Source of the DNA: Mesobacterium_A sp034670065 | GTDB lineage: Bacteria; Pseudomonadota; Alphaproteobacteria; Rhodobacterales; Rhodobacteraceae | Length of the DNA stretch: 64,000 bases | Direction of reading: 5' to 3' | Assembly: GCA_034670065.1 (NCBI GenBank) | Contig: JAXMOG010000003.1 | Location: 1 to 64,000, forward strand | Shown: positions 25,465-34,356 of the stretch, piece after piece | Layout of the letters: the number at the start of each line of letters is the position of its first letter | Position numbering within the stretch: the stretch's first letter is position 1 | Translations under genes and position numbers: made by a program | The notes under the pieces: generated by a model | Seen by the model: the letters and a program-made list of their open reading frames with translations, nothing else | The model's database searches: none | Told to the model about the DNA's origin: nothing

Positions 25465-27429
25465 TTGCCAAACCTCTCTATTTTACCGCGGTCCCCCCGC
25501 GGGCTGTCTCGGCTGGGCATCGGTTTTGCCCTTGCAGCGTTGTGTCTTTGGCTGGTTCTGGTGCAGTTTCAGCATGTGACCGCCGCGGCCGTGACAGAGG
25601 CAATGGGGCAAGTACCGCTTTTGAACTGGGGCGCCGCCCTCGCCGCGACGACGGCCAGTTACGCTGCGATTGCCCGTTACGACGTCATTGCCCATCGCCA
25701 CCTTCGCACTGGCGTCCCAACCGACTGTGCCGCACGGTCTGGCGCGGTTGCCGTGGCATTGACCCAAAGCATCGGTTTCGGTTTGGCCACAGGAACAGCC
25801 GCACGGTGGCGCCTTTTGCCCGGATTAGGTCTTGCACGAACTACGCAAGTGACCATGACCGTCAGCCTGACATTCATGACCGCCCTTTCGGCCTTAATTT
25901 TACTCTTCAACCCTCTGAATAATATACTGCTTTCAGCATTCGGCCTCATCGCACTCTTGGCCGTCGGATTGGTACTGACACGCAATGATAAGGTGCCATT
26001 TTTCAACTGGCACCTGACACCGCCCAGCCTGCCCGCCTGCACGGCATTCTTTCTGCTGACTTTGACGGATACAGTTTTGGCCACACTCGCGCTGTCGTTC
26101 TTGTTGCCGACTGCCAACATTGCGCCGATGACCTTGTTCTCCGCTTATCTTCTGGCACTCGGCGCTGGTTTGATCAGCGGCACTCCGGGTGGGTTGGGCC
26201 CGTTCGAACTCACTCTGGCCCTTCTGCTCCCTCAGGTGCCCGCCCAAGATTTGGGGGCTGCCTTGATCGCCTACCGTCTGGTGTACCACCTGGTGCCCCT
26301 TAGCCTTGCCCTGCCCGCGCTATTGCAACAGCACGCCCCCATCCCAAGCGCGCCCGCCAGCCCGCCCTTACCAAAGCGAGCCGATCTGCCAGAATATCAA
26401 ATCGCCCAACAAAACGGTGCAATCGCGATCACAACCCCCACGGCCATGGCAGCTGCATTCCCTCTTGCGCAATCTATCGTGCTGTTTCGCGCGCCCCTGT
26501 CCGGCCCACTCGCGCCAATGTTGGTGGCCACACAGCGCCACGCGCGGCTTACCAACCGCGTCGCCTGCGCGTACAAACTGAACGCCCGCAATGCGGTGCA
26601 CGCGCGCGCAATGGGATGGACAGTGCTGCCCCTGTGCAATGACGCGATTCTGAACCCAGCCCATTTCACCCTTGAAGCGCCCGAATGCCGCCAACTACGT
26701 CGCCAACTGCGCAAAGCGCGCAACGCTGGCGTAACAACGAAACGCATCACCCTGCCCGATTGGCAGGCCATGTCGCGGATCAATACAGCATGGGTTCAGA
26801 CACACGGTCCCGAACATGGCCTGACCATGGGCCGTTTCGACCCCGCATATCTTAGCCACCAAACGCTGTATGGCGCCTATCGCGGCTCACAACTGATCGC
26901 TTTCCTGACGGTCTTACCCCACCGCGATCAACCTATCGTTGATCTGATGCGTAGCTTACCCAGTCATCCGCCGGGAACCATGCAGGCGTTGATTCTACAC
27001 GCACTGTCCGATGCGCGGTCTGCGGGCGCCACCTTGAACCTGGCCGCCACACCTGCCGCTTGGTTGAACAGACGATCCAAATCGCGCAGCGGTTTGATCC
27101 GGTTCAAAGCCAGCTTCGCCCCAACATGGCAGCCGCTCTACATCGCCGCCCCCAACCCGATGGCTCTTTGTTTGGCTGCATGGGACATCTGGCGCACCCT
27201 GCGCAGACCACCTCAGATGACCCAACCTCAGCATGATGATGAAGATTATGCGTTTGATTCATTGTTGTGCCCATGCGAAATGGAGCAGCAATCACATGTG
27301 ACACAAACGGGATACCCCGATGACCAATCTTCTAAGCCAGCTCTTGGAAACACGCGACTGGCTGATGGCCGATGGCGCCACTGGGACCAACCTATTCAAC
27401 ATGGGTCTGGCCGCGGGCGAGGCGCCTGA
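25465..27429 (+). CDS. MprF-like membrane protein with DUF2156 domain
   Basis: A 654-residue reading that fits a compact MprF relative: about six to eight transmembrane helices in residues 15-290 (flippase-like part, with GTPGGLGPFE), then a GNAT-like DUF2156 domain (~310-590) used to transfer an aminoacyl group from tRNA to phosphatidylglycerol. Which amino acid is used cannot be read. The start is TTG at 25465; no ATG precedes the first helix. The frame continues ~110 nt past the start of the next gene; the last ~60 residues are low-complexity and look unlike the family, so the C terminus is uncertain. Confidence 0.78.
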   Translation: MPNLSILPRSPRGLSRLGIGFALAALCLWLVLVQFQHVTAAAVTEAMGQVPLLNWGAALAATTASYAAIARYDVIAHRHLRTGVPTDCAARSGAVAVALTQSIGFGLATGTAARWRLLPGLGLARTTQVTMTVSLTFMTALSALILLFNPLNNILLSAFGLIALLAVGLVLTRNDKVPFFNWHLTPPSLPACTAFFLLTLTDTVLATLALSFLLPTANIAPMTLFSAYLLALGAGLISGTPGGLGPFELTLALLLPQVPAQDLGAALIAYRLVYHLVPLSLALPALLQQHAPIPSAPASPPLPKRADLPEYQIAQQNGAIAITTPTAMAAAFPLAQSIVLFRAPLSGPLAPMLVATQRHARLTNRVACAYKLNARNAVHARAMGWTVLPLCNDAILNPAHFTLEAPECRQLRRQLRKARNAGVTTKRITLPDWQAMSRINTAWVQTHGPEHGLTMGRFDPAYLSHQTLYGAYRGSQLIAFLTVLPHRDQPIVDLMRSLPSHPPGTMQALILHALSDARSAGATLNLAATPAAWLNRRSKSRSGLIRFKASFAPTWQPLYIAAPNPMALCLAAWDIWRTLRRPPQMTQPQHDDEDYAFDSLLCPCEMEQQSHVTQTGYPDDQSSKPALGNTRLADGRWRHWDQPIQHGSGRGRGA

Positions 27430-28333
27430 ACTTTGGAACGAAGACGAGCCTGACAAGATCCGCGCCCTTTACAAAGGTGCCGTTGATGCGGGCAGCGATA
27501 TTTTCCTGACCAACAGCTTTGGCGGCAACAGCTCCCGCCTCAAACTGCACAATGCCGGGCATCGCGCCTTTGAACTGTCGCGCAAGGCGGCTGAACTGGG
27601 CCGCGACGTGGCCGATGCAGCAGGTCGCCCCGTTGTGGTGGCTGGCTCTGTCGGGCCCACTGGCGACATCATGCAGCCTGTTGGCAGCCTGTCCCATTCC
27701 GATGCGGTTGAGATGTTCCATGAAACGGCCGAAGGGCTGAAGGCTGGCGGTGCAGACGTGCTGTGGCTGGAAACGATCAGCGCGCCCGAAGAATTTCTTG
27801 CCGCTGCAGAGGCCTTTGCCAAGGCCGATATGCCTTGGTGTGGCACGATGAGCTTTGACACCGCGGGCCGTACCATGATGGGCGTCACTTCGGCAGATTT
27901 CATCAATTTGATCAAAGACATCCCAAACCAACCCGTTGCGGTTGGGGCCAATTGCGGTGTCGGCGCATCCGACCTGTTGCGCACCGTTCTGGGCTTCTCG
28001 GCCCAAGGGTTTGACATTCCGCTGATCGCCAAGGGCAACGCCGGAATCCCGCGCTACGAAGAAGGTCATATCCACTATAACGGCACGCCCGAATTGATGG
28101 CCGAATACGCCCTTCTGGCCCGCGCGGCGGGTGCCACCATCATCGGCGGGTGCTGCGGCACCATGCCTGAGCACTTGACCGCCATGCACAAGGCGCTGGA
28201 AACCCGCACACCGGGTCCACGTCCGACGCTGGAACAGATCGCCGAAGCAATGGGCGGGTTCAGCTCTGAAAGCGATGGCACCGGCCCCGCGACAGGCCCC
28301 CAACGCGAACGCCGCGGACGCCGCCGGTCCTAA
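27320..28333 (+). CDS. homocysteine S-methyltransferase, split methionine synthase type
   Basis: A 337-residue Hcy-binding domain protein with DGATGTNLF at the N terminus and a three-cysteine zinc site (C212 in GANCG, C278 and C279 in GGCCG). It matches the first module of MetH/BHMT without the folate, cobalamin or reactivation modules. A corrinoid-binding protein encoded 1.4 kb downstream could supply the methyl carrier. Many annotations call this betaine-homocysteine methyltransferase; the neighbourhood favours a split cobalamin-dependent methionine synthase. The tail is basic (PQRERRGRRRS). The start overlaps the end of the MprF-like frame. Confidence 0.88.
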   Translation: MTNLLSQLLETRDWLMADGATGTNLFNMGLAAGEAPELWNEDEPDKIRALYKGAVDAGSDIFLTNSFGGNSSRLKLHNAGHRAFELSRKAAELGRDVADAAGRPVVVAGSVGPTGDIMQPVGSLSHSDAVEMFHETAEGLKAGGADVLWLETISAPEEFLAAAEAFAKADMPWCGTMSFDTAGRTMMGVTSADFINLIKDIPNQPVAVGANCGVGASDLLRTVLGFSAQGFDIPLIAKGNAGIPRYEEGHIHYNGTPELMAEYALLARAAGATIIGGCCGTMPEHLTAMHKALETRTPGPRPTLEQIAEAMGGFSSESDGTGPATGPQRERRGRRRS

Positions 28334-28487
28334 AACCAGCTTCGTCGCCAGAACCAACCGCCGGCCCCACCACAGGTGGGGGCGGCAAATACAGCGCGCG
28401 ACGCCTTTGGCGGCGCGCTCCTTCCTGCAAACCAAATTGCCTTGGACCCTTAACGCAACTGAAACCCCGATGACCCAGCAACACGGC

Positions 28488-29573
28488 TCACAACAGGCTC
28501 AATTGATCCCCTGCCCTTGGCGGCGGTTCAAAGCGATCCGTGCGCAACGGCGGTGCGGGTTTGTCCAGCCCCAGACGGCGGCTGGCAAGGGCAAAGCGTT
28601 GACCGATCATCTGGGCATAGTGGCCCTCACCGCGCATCCGGCGGCCCCATTGCGCGTCATAGACCTTGCCGCCATGCATCTCACGCAGACGCGCCATGAT
28701 ATGATCCGCCTGCCCCGGCACATGCGTTTGCAGCCACTGCTGCCACAGTGGCGCGACTTCCAGCGGCAAGCGCAACATGATCCAGCTGGCAACATCGGCA
28801 CCGGCGTCGGCCCCGGCGGCCAAAATCGATTCAAGCTCCGGATCCGTCAGTACCGGCACCACGGGCGACGCCATCAGCCGCACCGGAATACCGGCCTGGG
28901 TCAAACGGCTGATTGTTTTCAGCCGTCGCTTCGGCGCGGGCGCACGCGGTTCCATCTTGCGGGCCAGATCACGGTCCAGCGTGGTGACAGAAATCCCCAC
29001 ACGCACCAAACCGCGTTCCGCCATCGGCGCCAGGATATCCAGATCACGTTCGATCCCCGCCCCTTTGGTGACAATGGCCACCGGATGTTGAAACGCCTCC
29101 AGCACCTTCAGAACAGCGCGCATCACACCCTGCCCTTGTTCGATCGGCTGGTACGGGTCAGTGTTGGTGCCAATGGCCAAGGGCGCCGGAACGTAGCGCT
29201 TCGCACGCAACTCCCGCTCCAACACCTCGGCAATGCCCGGTCGGGCAATCAGCTTGGTCTCAAAATCCAGACCCGGCGACAAGTTCAGATACGCATGTGT
29301 CGGCCGCGCAAAGCAGTAGATGCAACCATGTTCGCACCCGCGATACGGGTTCAACGACCGGTCAAACGGCAAGTCGGGGGATCGCACATAGCTGATCGCA
29401 CTGCGCGGCGTTTCCTGCCGCACTTCGGTGCGTTCCACCTGCCGCTCTTCGGGAATATCCCATCCATCCCAGGCGTCCGCATAGCTGAAACGCTCAAACC
29501 GGCCGGTGTCACGGCTGACAGCGCCGCGTCCCGGACGGTTCTCTGGCAAGATAAAGCGGCTGGGTTTGGACAT
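28488..29573 (-). CDS. PA0069-family radical SAM protein (SplB-related)
   Basis: A 361-residue radical SAM protein; the CEHGCIYC cluster motif lies near residue 80 inside NPYRGCEHGCIYCFARPTHA, typical of the PA0069/Rv2578c group related to spore photoproduct lyase. The biochemical role of this group is not settled. It is convergent with the homocysteine methyltransferase gene and divergent from the corrinoid gene, so it is not in their operon. A 498-residue open frame on the opposite strand is a shadow. Confidence 0.9.
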   Translation of the reverse strand: MSKPSRFILPENRPGRGAVSRDTGRFERFSYADAWDGWDIPEERQVERTEVRQETPRSAISYVRSPDLPFDRSLNPYRGCEHGCIYCFARPTHAYLNLSPGLDFETKLIARPGIAEVLERELRAKRYVPAPLAIGTNTDPYQPIEQGQGVMRAVLKVLEAFQHPVAIVTKGAGIERDLDILAPMAERGLVRVGISVTTLDRDLARKMEPRAPAPKRRLKTISRLTQAGIPVRLMASPVVPVLTDPELESILAAGADAGADVASWIMLRLPLEVAPLWQQWLQTHVPGQADHIMARLREMHGGKVYDAQWGRRMRGEGHYAQMIGQRFALASRRLGLDKPAPPLRTDRFEPPPRAGDQLSLL

Positions 29574-29763
29574 GCCGCGAAAATAGAACTAAACGAGAAC
29601 ATTGACAAGCTGTCTGCGCCTGTTCTGTACGAAACCGATGCAATTGGTCGCTGGATGCCGGATGCGTGTCGCAATAGACCAATTGAAATCTTGAAAAACC
29701 ACTCTTTAGTCAAAATCATAAGCGACGGTGCCGCAGGGCGGCCCGAGGAAAAGGAAACTGAAC

Positions 29764-30468
29764 ATGTCTGACGAAGAAGACGACATCATCCTGTCGGAAC
29801 TGGACAACGAAGAACTTGTTCAACAGATGTTCGACGATCTGTATGACGGCATGCGCGAAGAGATCGAAGAAGGTGTGAACATCCTTCTGGAACGTGGCTG
29901 GGCCCCGTACAAGGTGCTGACCGAAGCGCTGGTAGGCGGGATGAAAATTGTCGGTGACGATTTCCGCGACGGTATTCTGTTCGTACCCGAAGTGTTGTTG
30001 GCGGCCAATGCCATGAAGGGCGGGATGTTCATCCTCAAACCACTTCTGGCTGAAACCGGCGCACCACGCATGGGCAAGATGGTCATTGGCACGGTCAAAG
30101 GCGATATCCACGATATTGGCAAAAACCTTGTGGCGATGATGATGGAAGGTGCCGGATTTGAAATCGTCGATCTGGGCATCAACAACCCGGTCGAAGACTA
30201 CATCGACACCGCCCAGAAAGAAGGCGCTGACATCATCGGCATGTCCGCCCTGCTGACCACAACAATGCCCTACATGAAAGTTGTGATCGACACCTTGGTG
30301 GAAAAAGGCCTGCGCGATGACTATATCGTTCTTGTCGGTGGCGCACCGCTGAATGAAGAATTCGGCAAAGCCATTGGCGCCGATGCGTATTGTCGTGATG
30401 CCGCCGTTGCGGTGGAAACAGCCAAGACATTCATGTCTCGCAAGCACAATCAAGCGCCTGCTGTCTGA
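29764..30468 (+). CDS. corrinoid (B12-binding) methyl-carrier protein
   Basis: A 234-residue protein with an acidic N terminus, a helical cap domain (~10-95) and a Rossmann-like B12 domain. The lower-ligand motif DIHDIG is at 114-119 with H116 as the cobalt ligand; GMSALLTTTM and VGGAPL complete the binding site. It belongs to the MtbC/MtaC/MetH-B12 group of methyl carriers. Adjacent DUF1638 and the nearby homocysteine methyltransferase suggest that it shuttles methyl groups to homocysteine. ATG at 29764 follows AGGAAACTGAAC; an upstream in-frame ATG at 29728 is less likely. A terminator follows. Confidence 0.93.
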   Translation: MSDEEDDIILSELDNEELVQQMFDDLYDGMREEIEEGVNILLERGWAPYKVLTEALVGGMKIVGDDFRDGILFVPEVLLAANAMKGGMFILKPLLAETGAPRMGKMVIGTVKGDIHDIGKNLVAMMMEGAGFEIVDLGINNPVEDYIDTAQKEGADIIGMSALLTTTMPYMKVVIDTLVEKGLRDDYIVLVGGAPLNEEFGKAIGADAYCRDAAVAVETAKTFMSRKHNQAPAV

Positions 30469-30496
30469 ATTTCCGGCGGTTTGCGGCCAAGAAAGC

Positions 30497-30520
30497 GGCC
30501 TCGGGCAACCGAGGCCTTTT
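30497..30520 (+). terminator. intrinsic terminator after corrinoid gene
   Basis: An 8-bp perfect stem (30497-30504 with 30509-30516), GCAA loop and TTTT, 28 bp after the stop codon. It separates the corrinoid gene from the small membrane protein and DUF1638 genes. Confidence 0.88.
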
Positions 30521-30569
30521 CAGACCGACTGGGATGCGCCATACTACCTACGGTAATAGGAGCTGCCTG

Positions 30570-30743
30570 ATGCCTGTCACAACTTTCGTCACGCTGATTC
30601 TTTCAGTATTGGCCGCCGCGGCCATCACCGTTTTCGCAATTGCTGAATGGGGCGTGCTGACTGTGCTACCCGTTTTAATGGCGATTGCGCTGGTTGCCCG
30701 CTGGGCCATGTCACGCGTGACGCTGGATGACCTTCCTTCCTGA
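30570..30743 (+). CDS. small membrane protein, 57 residues
   Basis: A short protein with one or two hydrophobic helices covering residues ~4-48 and a polar tail. ATG at 30570 follows AGGAG at a good spacing. Its end overlaps the start of the DUF1638 gene by 17 nt, so the two are translationally coupled. I do not recognise a family. It could be a membrane anchor or partner for the DUF1638 protein. Confidence 0.65.
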   Translation: MPVTTFVTLILSVLAAAAITVFAIAEWGVLTVLPVLMAIALVARWAMSRVTLDDLPS

Positions 30744-31389
30744 CGATCAAACCCTGACAGATGATGGTGGGCAATTCGGCGATGCCGGGCGCGTGCTGCT
30801 GGTGGCCTGTGGGGCTTTGGCACGTGAAATCCTGGCATTGAAAGCCGCAAACCGCTGGGACCATCTGGATTTGGCCTGCCTGCCGGCCATTCTGCACAAT
30901 CACCCCGAAAAAATAACCGATGCCGTTCGCAGCCTGGTGACAGCGCGGCGGGCTGAATATGACGCCGTCTATGTGGTCTACGCAGATTGCGGCACGGGCG
31001 GTTTGCTGCAAGCAGCCTGTGCGGAAATGGGGGTCGAGATGGTACCGGGCCCGCATTGTTATGCCTTTTTCGAAGGAAATGACGCCTTTGCCGAAAGAGG
31101 CGAAATGACAGCGTTTTATCTGACCGATTTTCTGGTCCGGCAGTTTGATGCCTTTGTGTGGAAACCGCTGGGTTTGGACCGTCATCCGCAACTGCGCGAC
31201 ATGTATTTCGCCCATTACGAAACCTTGGTCTATCAGGCCCAAACAGATGATCCGGCTTTGACCGCCAAAGCGAAAGACTGCGCTGCCCGGCTGGGACTGG
31301 CGTTTGAGCACCGAAAAACCGGTTATGGCGACCTGGAAACCAGTTTGCGCCAGTGGGCCAACCAAACGGTTGCGCCATCCACCCAATGA
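30727..31389 (+). CDS. DUF1638 protein of corrinoid methyltransfer clusters
   Basis: A 220-residue soluble protein of DUF1638, a family that recurs beside corrinoid proteins and methyltransferases but has no settled function. Conserved-looking polar motifs are ACGALARE, LHNHPEK, ADCGTGG and GPHCYAFFEG, whose cysteines and histidines could bind a metal or cobalamin. The start overlaps the small membrane protein gene. A role in loading, protecting or reactivating the corrinoid protein is plausible but inferred from neighbourhood only. Confidence 0.85.
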   Translation: MTFLPDDQTLTDDGGQFGDAGRVLLVACGALAREILALKAANRWDHLDLACLPAILHNHPEKITDAVRSLVTARRAEYDAVYVVYADCGTGGLLQAACAEMGVEMVPGPHCYAFFEGNDAFAERGEMTAFYLTDFLVRQFDAFVWKPLGLDRHPQLRDMYFAHYETLVYQAQTDDPALTAKAKDCAARLGLAFEHRKTGYGDLETSLRQWANQTVAPSTQ

Positions 31390-31507
31390 AACACGGAATC
31401 ACTGTTGGCGTTTGCCGGGCGTTTGGGCAAAGCAACGATGGATAAAGCTGGAGGGGCGGGTGTGGGAGCTTCGCAAAACTCCCACTAACCGATATCGGCT
31501 AAGTCAT

Positions 31508-31593
31508 TGGTACCCAAGGCCGGACTCGAACCGGCACGCCCGTTAGGGCGGGGGATTTTGAATCCCCTGCGTCTACCATTCCGCCACTTGGGC
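31508..31593 (-). tRNA. tRNA-Leu (anticodon CAA)
   Basis: On the minus strand an 86-nt cloverleaf with encoded CCA: acceptor stem GCCCAAG/CTTGGGT, anticodon stem GGGGA/TCCCC around TTCAAAA (anticodon CAA), a long variable arm (CGCCCTAACGGGCG) as in class II tRNAs, and the T arm GCCGGTTCGAGTCCGGC. It decodes UUG. Confidence 0.97.
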
Positions 31594-31763
31594 CTCGTCC
31601 GGAGTGGATAACGGGGACGCGCGGCGACGTCCAGAAGGAAAATGACATCGCAATTCAACTTGGTATATTTTTTGTGCGCCGACAGGGTTTTTTCGATAGC
31701 TCAACATCAATCTCGCCAAAGACTTGCTATTGAGCCTGACCTCTGCGACCCCATATCAGTACT

Positions 31764-32447
31764 ATGCTAAAAATTGCTCCTATCCTTATGGCGGTTGTAT
31801 ACGCCCTGGTCATGTACCGGTTTTCGGTCTGGCGAACGGCGAAAACGCTGGATGCCAATTCGACCTTGTTGGCCGATGCCCCGCTGAACCGTTTGACACG
31901 GACTATGGCGCAGGCGTTGGATCTGCCCAAGATTCCGGTCCACATCTATGAGATCGAAGCAATCAACGGGCTGGCTGCCCCGGATGGGCGCATTTTTTTG
32001 ACGCGCGGGTTTTACAACCGCTACTTGGCGGGCGATGTCTCTGCCGAAGAAATGGCCAGTGTCATCGCGCATGAGCTGGGCCATGTTGCCCTTGGACACT
32101 CCCGCCGCCGGATGATCGACTTTTCCGGCCAAAATGCGCTGCGCACGGCATTGGCAATGGTTCTGTCGCGGTTTTTACCCGGCATCGGCGTTTGGATCGC
32201 CAATATGCTGGCCTCGATGCTGGCCGCGCGTTTGTCACGCAGCGATGAATATGAGGCAGACGCCTATGCCGCAGCCCTGTTGCACAAATCCGGCATCGGC
32301 GTTGGCGCACAGAAATCCATGTTCACCAAGCTGGACGCGCTGACCCGTCAACGGTCTGGCGTTGTTCCCGCTTGGATGATGAGTCACCCCAAAACCGAAG
32401 AACGAATCCGCGCGCTTGAGGTGTTGGAGGCCAAATGGGCCAAATAG
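31764..32447 (+). CDS. M48-family zinc metalloprotease
   Basis: A 227-residue peptidase with an N-terminal hydrophobic helix (residues 4-18) and the zinc motif HELGH, followed by the third-ligand region DEYEADAYAA. A second hydrophobic stretch around ~135-155 follows the motif. The size and layout fit membrane-associated HtpX/M48 relatives involved in envelope protein quality control. The 170-bp gap after tRNA-Leu probably carries its promoter. Confidence 0.9.
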   Translation: MLKIAPILMAVVYALVMYRFSVWRTAKTLDANSTLLADAPLNRLTRTMAQALDLPKIPVHIYEIEAINGLAAPDGRIFLTRGFYNRYLAGDVSAEEMASVIAHELGHVALGHSRRRMIDFSGQNALRTALAMVLSRFLPGIGVWIANMLASMLAARLSRSDEYEADAYAAALLHKSGIGVGAQKSMFTKLDALTRQRSGVVPAWMMSHPKTEERIRALEVLEAKWAK

Positions 32448-32507
32448 CCCTGCCCTTTCAAAGCGGATCACGCCCATGCAGACCTATCAGACCGGTGAGA
32501 GCACCAG

Positions 32508-33089
32508 ATGAACAGTTTTGAAGTCGGACGGTTAAGCTATCTGCTTTTGTTGGGCGCCATGCTGGTGTTTTGGCTGTTTGTCCGCGACCGCAAAAGGCTG
32601 GGCGCCAAACTTCAGGCCCTGATGGCATGGGCCCTGATCTTTATTGGCGTGATTGCAGCGGTGGGCTTGTGGGACGATATCCGCAGCACCGTTATCCCGC
32701 AGCAATCGGTTATTTCAGATACCAACACCATCATCCTGCCACGCGCGCCGGATGGGCATTACTATGTCACGCTGGACATCAACGACACGGCCATTCGCTT
32801 TGTGGTGGATACTGGCGCATCGGATATTGTGTTGACTCGGAATGACGCGCAGAGGGCCGGCATTGATCTGGATGGCTTGGCGTTCCTGTCACAAGCCAAC
32901 ACCGCCAACGGTGTGGTTCGTACCGCCCCAACGCGGCTGAAGACTGTCACGTTGGGTCCGGTGATGGACCAAAACGTGACCGCGCTGGTCAATTCGGGTG
33001 ACATGCGCACGTCATTATTGGGCATGCGCTACCTTCAGCGGTTCGAGCGGTTGGAAATCCAAAGCGATCGAATGGTGTTGCAGCGCTGA
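32508..33089 (+). CDS. retropepsin-like aspartic protease (TIGR02281 type)
   Basis: A 193-residue protein with two N-terminal membrane helices (~10-26 and ~38-54) and a clan-AA aspartic protease domain; the catalytic D101 lies in VVDTGASD, followed by the LLGMRYL segment near the end. One DTG site per chain implies a homodimeric enzyme, probably periplasmic. It lies 60 bp after the M48 gene on the same strand. Confidence 0.88.
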   Translation: MNSFEVGRLSYLLLLGAMLVFWLFVRDRKRLGAKLQALMAWALIFIGVIAAVGLWDDIRSTVIPQQSVISDTNTIILPRAPDGHYYVTLDINDTAIRFVVDTGASDIVLTRNDAQRAGIDLDGLAFLSQANTANGVVRTAPTRLKTVTLGPVMDQNVTALVNSGDMRTSLLGMRYLQRFERLEIQSDRMVLQR

Positions 33090-33201
33090 CACCGCCCAAA
33101 ACTGCGGCGTCATCCTCACAATTCTGACACTGTCTTTTGCCAATGGTTGACGCGCCAAAAGGCACATGGTCTTTGGCCGCGACGCTACAGGAGCTTTGAC
33201 A

Positions 33202-33780
33202 ATGCTGCGACGCCTTTATGACTGGACCATGTCCATGTCCAATCATCCAAGGGCCCTTTGGGTGCTTGCACTGGTCAGCTTTGTGGAAAGCTCGGTTTTT
33301 CCAATTCCGCCTGACGTCTTGATGATCCCAATGATTCTGGCACGCCCCAGCCGGGCTTGGCTGATCGCGCTGGTCGCAACGGTTTCCTCGGTCCTGGGTG
33401 GCATGCTGGGCTACGCTATTGGCGCATTTTTCTACGAAAGTCTGGGCCAGCCCATTCTGGAAGCCATGGGCAAGGGCGATTCGATGGCTGAGTTCAACAC
33501 CAAGTTCAACGACTTCGGTTTCTGGGCGGTGTTGGTCGCGGGGTTAACCCCGTTCCCTTACAAAGTGATCACCATCATGTCCGGTTGGACCGGCATGCCC
33601 TTTGTAACCTTTATGGCAACATCAGTTCTGGCGCGCGGGCTTCGGTTCTTTATTGTCGCCGCGCTGTTGCGCACCTTTGGCGCGCCGGTGCGTGAATTCA
33701 TCGAGAAACGGTTGGGGCTGGTCTTTACCGCCTTTGTGGCCTTGTTGGTCGGCGGTTTCGTATTATTGAAGTACCTATGA
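33202..33780 (+). CDS. YqaA-type (DedA/SNARE-associated) membrane protein
   Basis: A 192-residue membrane protein with about five hydrophobic segments and the DedA-superfamily features SSVFPIPPDVLMIPM and GLTPFPYKV. These proteins are linked to membrane lipid scrambling and envelope homeostasis; the exact substrate is unknown. ATG at 33202 follows CAGGAG. Its stop overlaps the start of dsbB (ATGATG), so the two are coupled. Confidence 0.88.
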   Translation: MLRRLYDWTMSMSNHPRALWVLALVSFVESSVFPIPPDVLMIPMILARPSRAWLIALVATVSSVLGGMLGYAIGAFFYESLGQPILEAMGKGDSMAEFNTKFNDFGFWAVLVAGLTPFPYKVITIMSGWTGMPFVTFMATSVLARGLRFFIVAALLRTFGAPVREFIEKRLGLVFTAFVALLVGGFVLLKYL

Positions 33781-34247
33781 TGTCTTATCGCACGATTCTT
33801 ATCGTTCTGGCCGCTGGCGGTTCTGCAGCGATGCTCGCCGGGGCCTTTGGGTTTCAGTATATTGGCGACCTGGCCCCCTGTAAGCTGTGCCTGTGGCAGC
33901 GCTGGCCCCATGCCGCAGCGGTCTTGATTGGCATTATGGCACTGGTGGCGCGCGGACCTGTCTTGCCCGGTCTGGGTGCCTTGGCGGCGTTGAGCACAGC
34001 GGGTGTCGGCCTTTATCACACGGGTGTTGAGCGCAATTGGTGGGAAGGTCCAACCACCTGTACCTCCACCAATGATGTGGGCGGCCTGTCGGCCGAAGAC
34101 CTGATGAACCAGATCATGAATGCGCCTTTGGTGCGCTGTGATGAAGTGGCCTGGGACATGTTTGGTCTTTCGATGGCCAGCTGGAACATGATCGCGTCTT
34201 TGGGCTTTGTCGTGCTGTGGATTATGGCAGCACGCGCGTCAAAATAG
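33777..34247 (+). CDS. dsbB: disulfide bond formation protein B
   Basis: A 156-residue inner-membrane protein with four helices. It has the N-terminal CKLC redox pair (residues ~36-39) followed by QRWPH, the usual quinone-site context, and a second periplasmic cysteine pair (in TTCTS and VRCDE). It reoxidises DsbA and passes electrons to quinone. Two adjacent ATG codons (33777, 33780) can start it. A DsbA-family protein is encoded 19 kb away at 52767. Confidence 0.92.
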   Translation: MMSYRTILIVLAAGGSAAMLAGAFGFQYIGDLAPCKLCLWQRWPHAAAVLIGIMALVARGPVLPGLGALAALSTAGVGLYHTGVERNWWEGPTTCTSTNDVGGLSAEDLMNQIMNAPLVRCDEVAWDMFGLSMASWNMIASLGFVVLWIMAARASK

Positions 34248-34304
34248 GGGGCTCTGCCCCCGCCGCCTGCGGCGTCTCCCCCGAGGTATTTTTAAACAGA
34301 AGAA
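34247..34304 (+). repeat. terminator-like dispersed repeat, copy after dsbB
   Basis: Two successive GC hairpins (GGGGG/CCCCC at 34247-34261, then a short CGCC/GGCG stem at 34263-34274) followed by CCCCCGAGGTATTTTTAAACAGAAG. The first stem starts within the dsbB stop codon. The same unit lies at 42359-42417, with a shorter copy at 23960-24008, each directly 3' of a gene on that gene's strand. Confidence 0.85.
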
Positions 34305-34356
34305 TCACTGGCCGGAGCCTCTGGTATGGGGCGCGGTGCTCTGCTATGCGCCGGTC

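Noticed and set aside
25383..25922. ATG-started frame just before and over the MprF-like gene
   Set aside because: Different frame from the membrane domain, Arg/Cys-rich, no hydrophobic helices; the TTG-started frame carries the real protein.
28361..28425. Two GC-rich hairpins after the homocysteine methyltransferase gene
   Set aside because: They resemble the dispersed repeat in composition but lack its GTATTTTT-AGAAG tail, and no T run follows.
28275..29771. 498-residue open frame on the plus strand across the radical SAM gene
   Set aside because: Antisense to a well-supported gene with the CxxxCxxC motif; no domain and no ribosome-binding site.
31462..31485. 7-bp hairpin between the DUF1638 gene and tRNA-Leu
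   Set aside because: No T run on either strand, so I could not call it a terminator for either gene with confidence.
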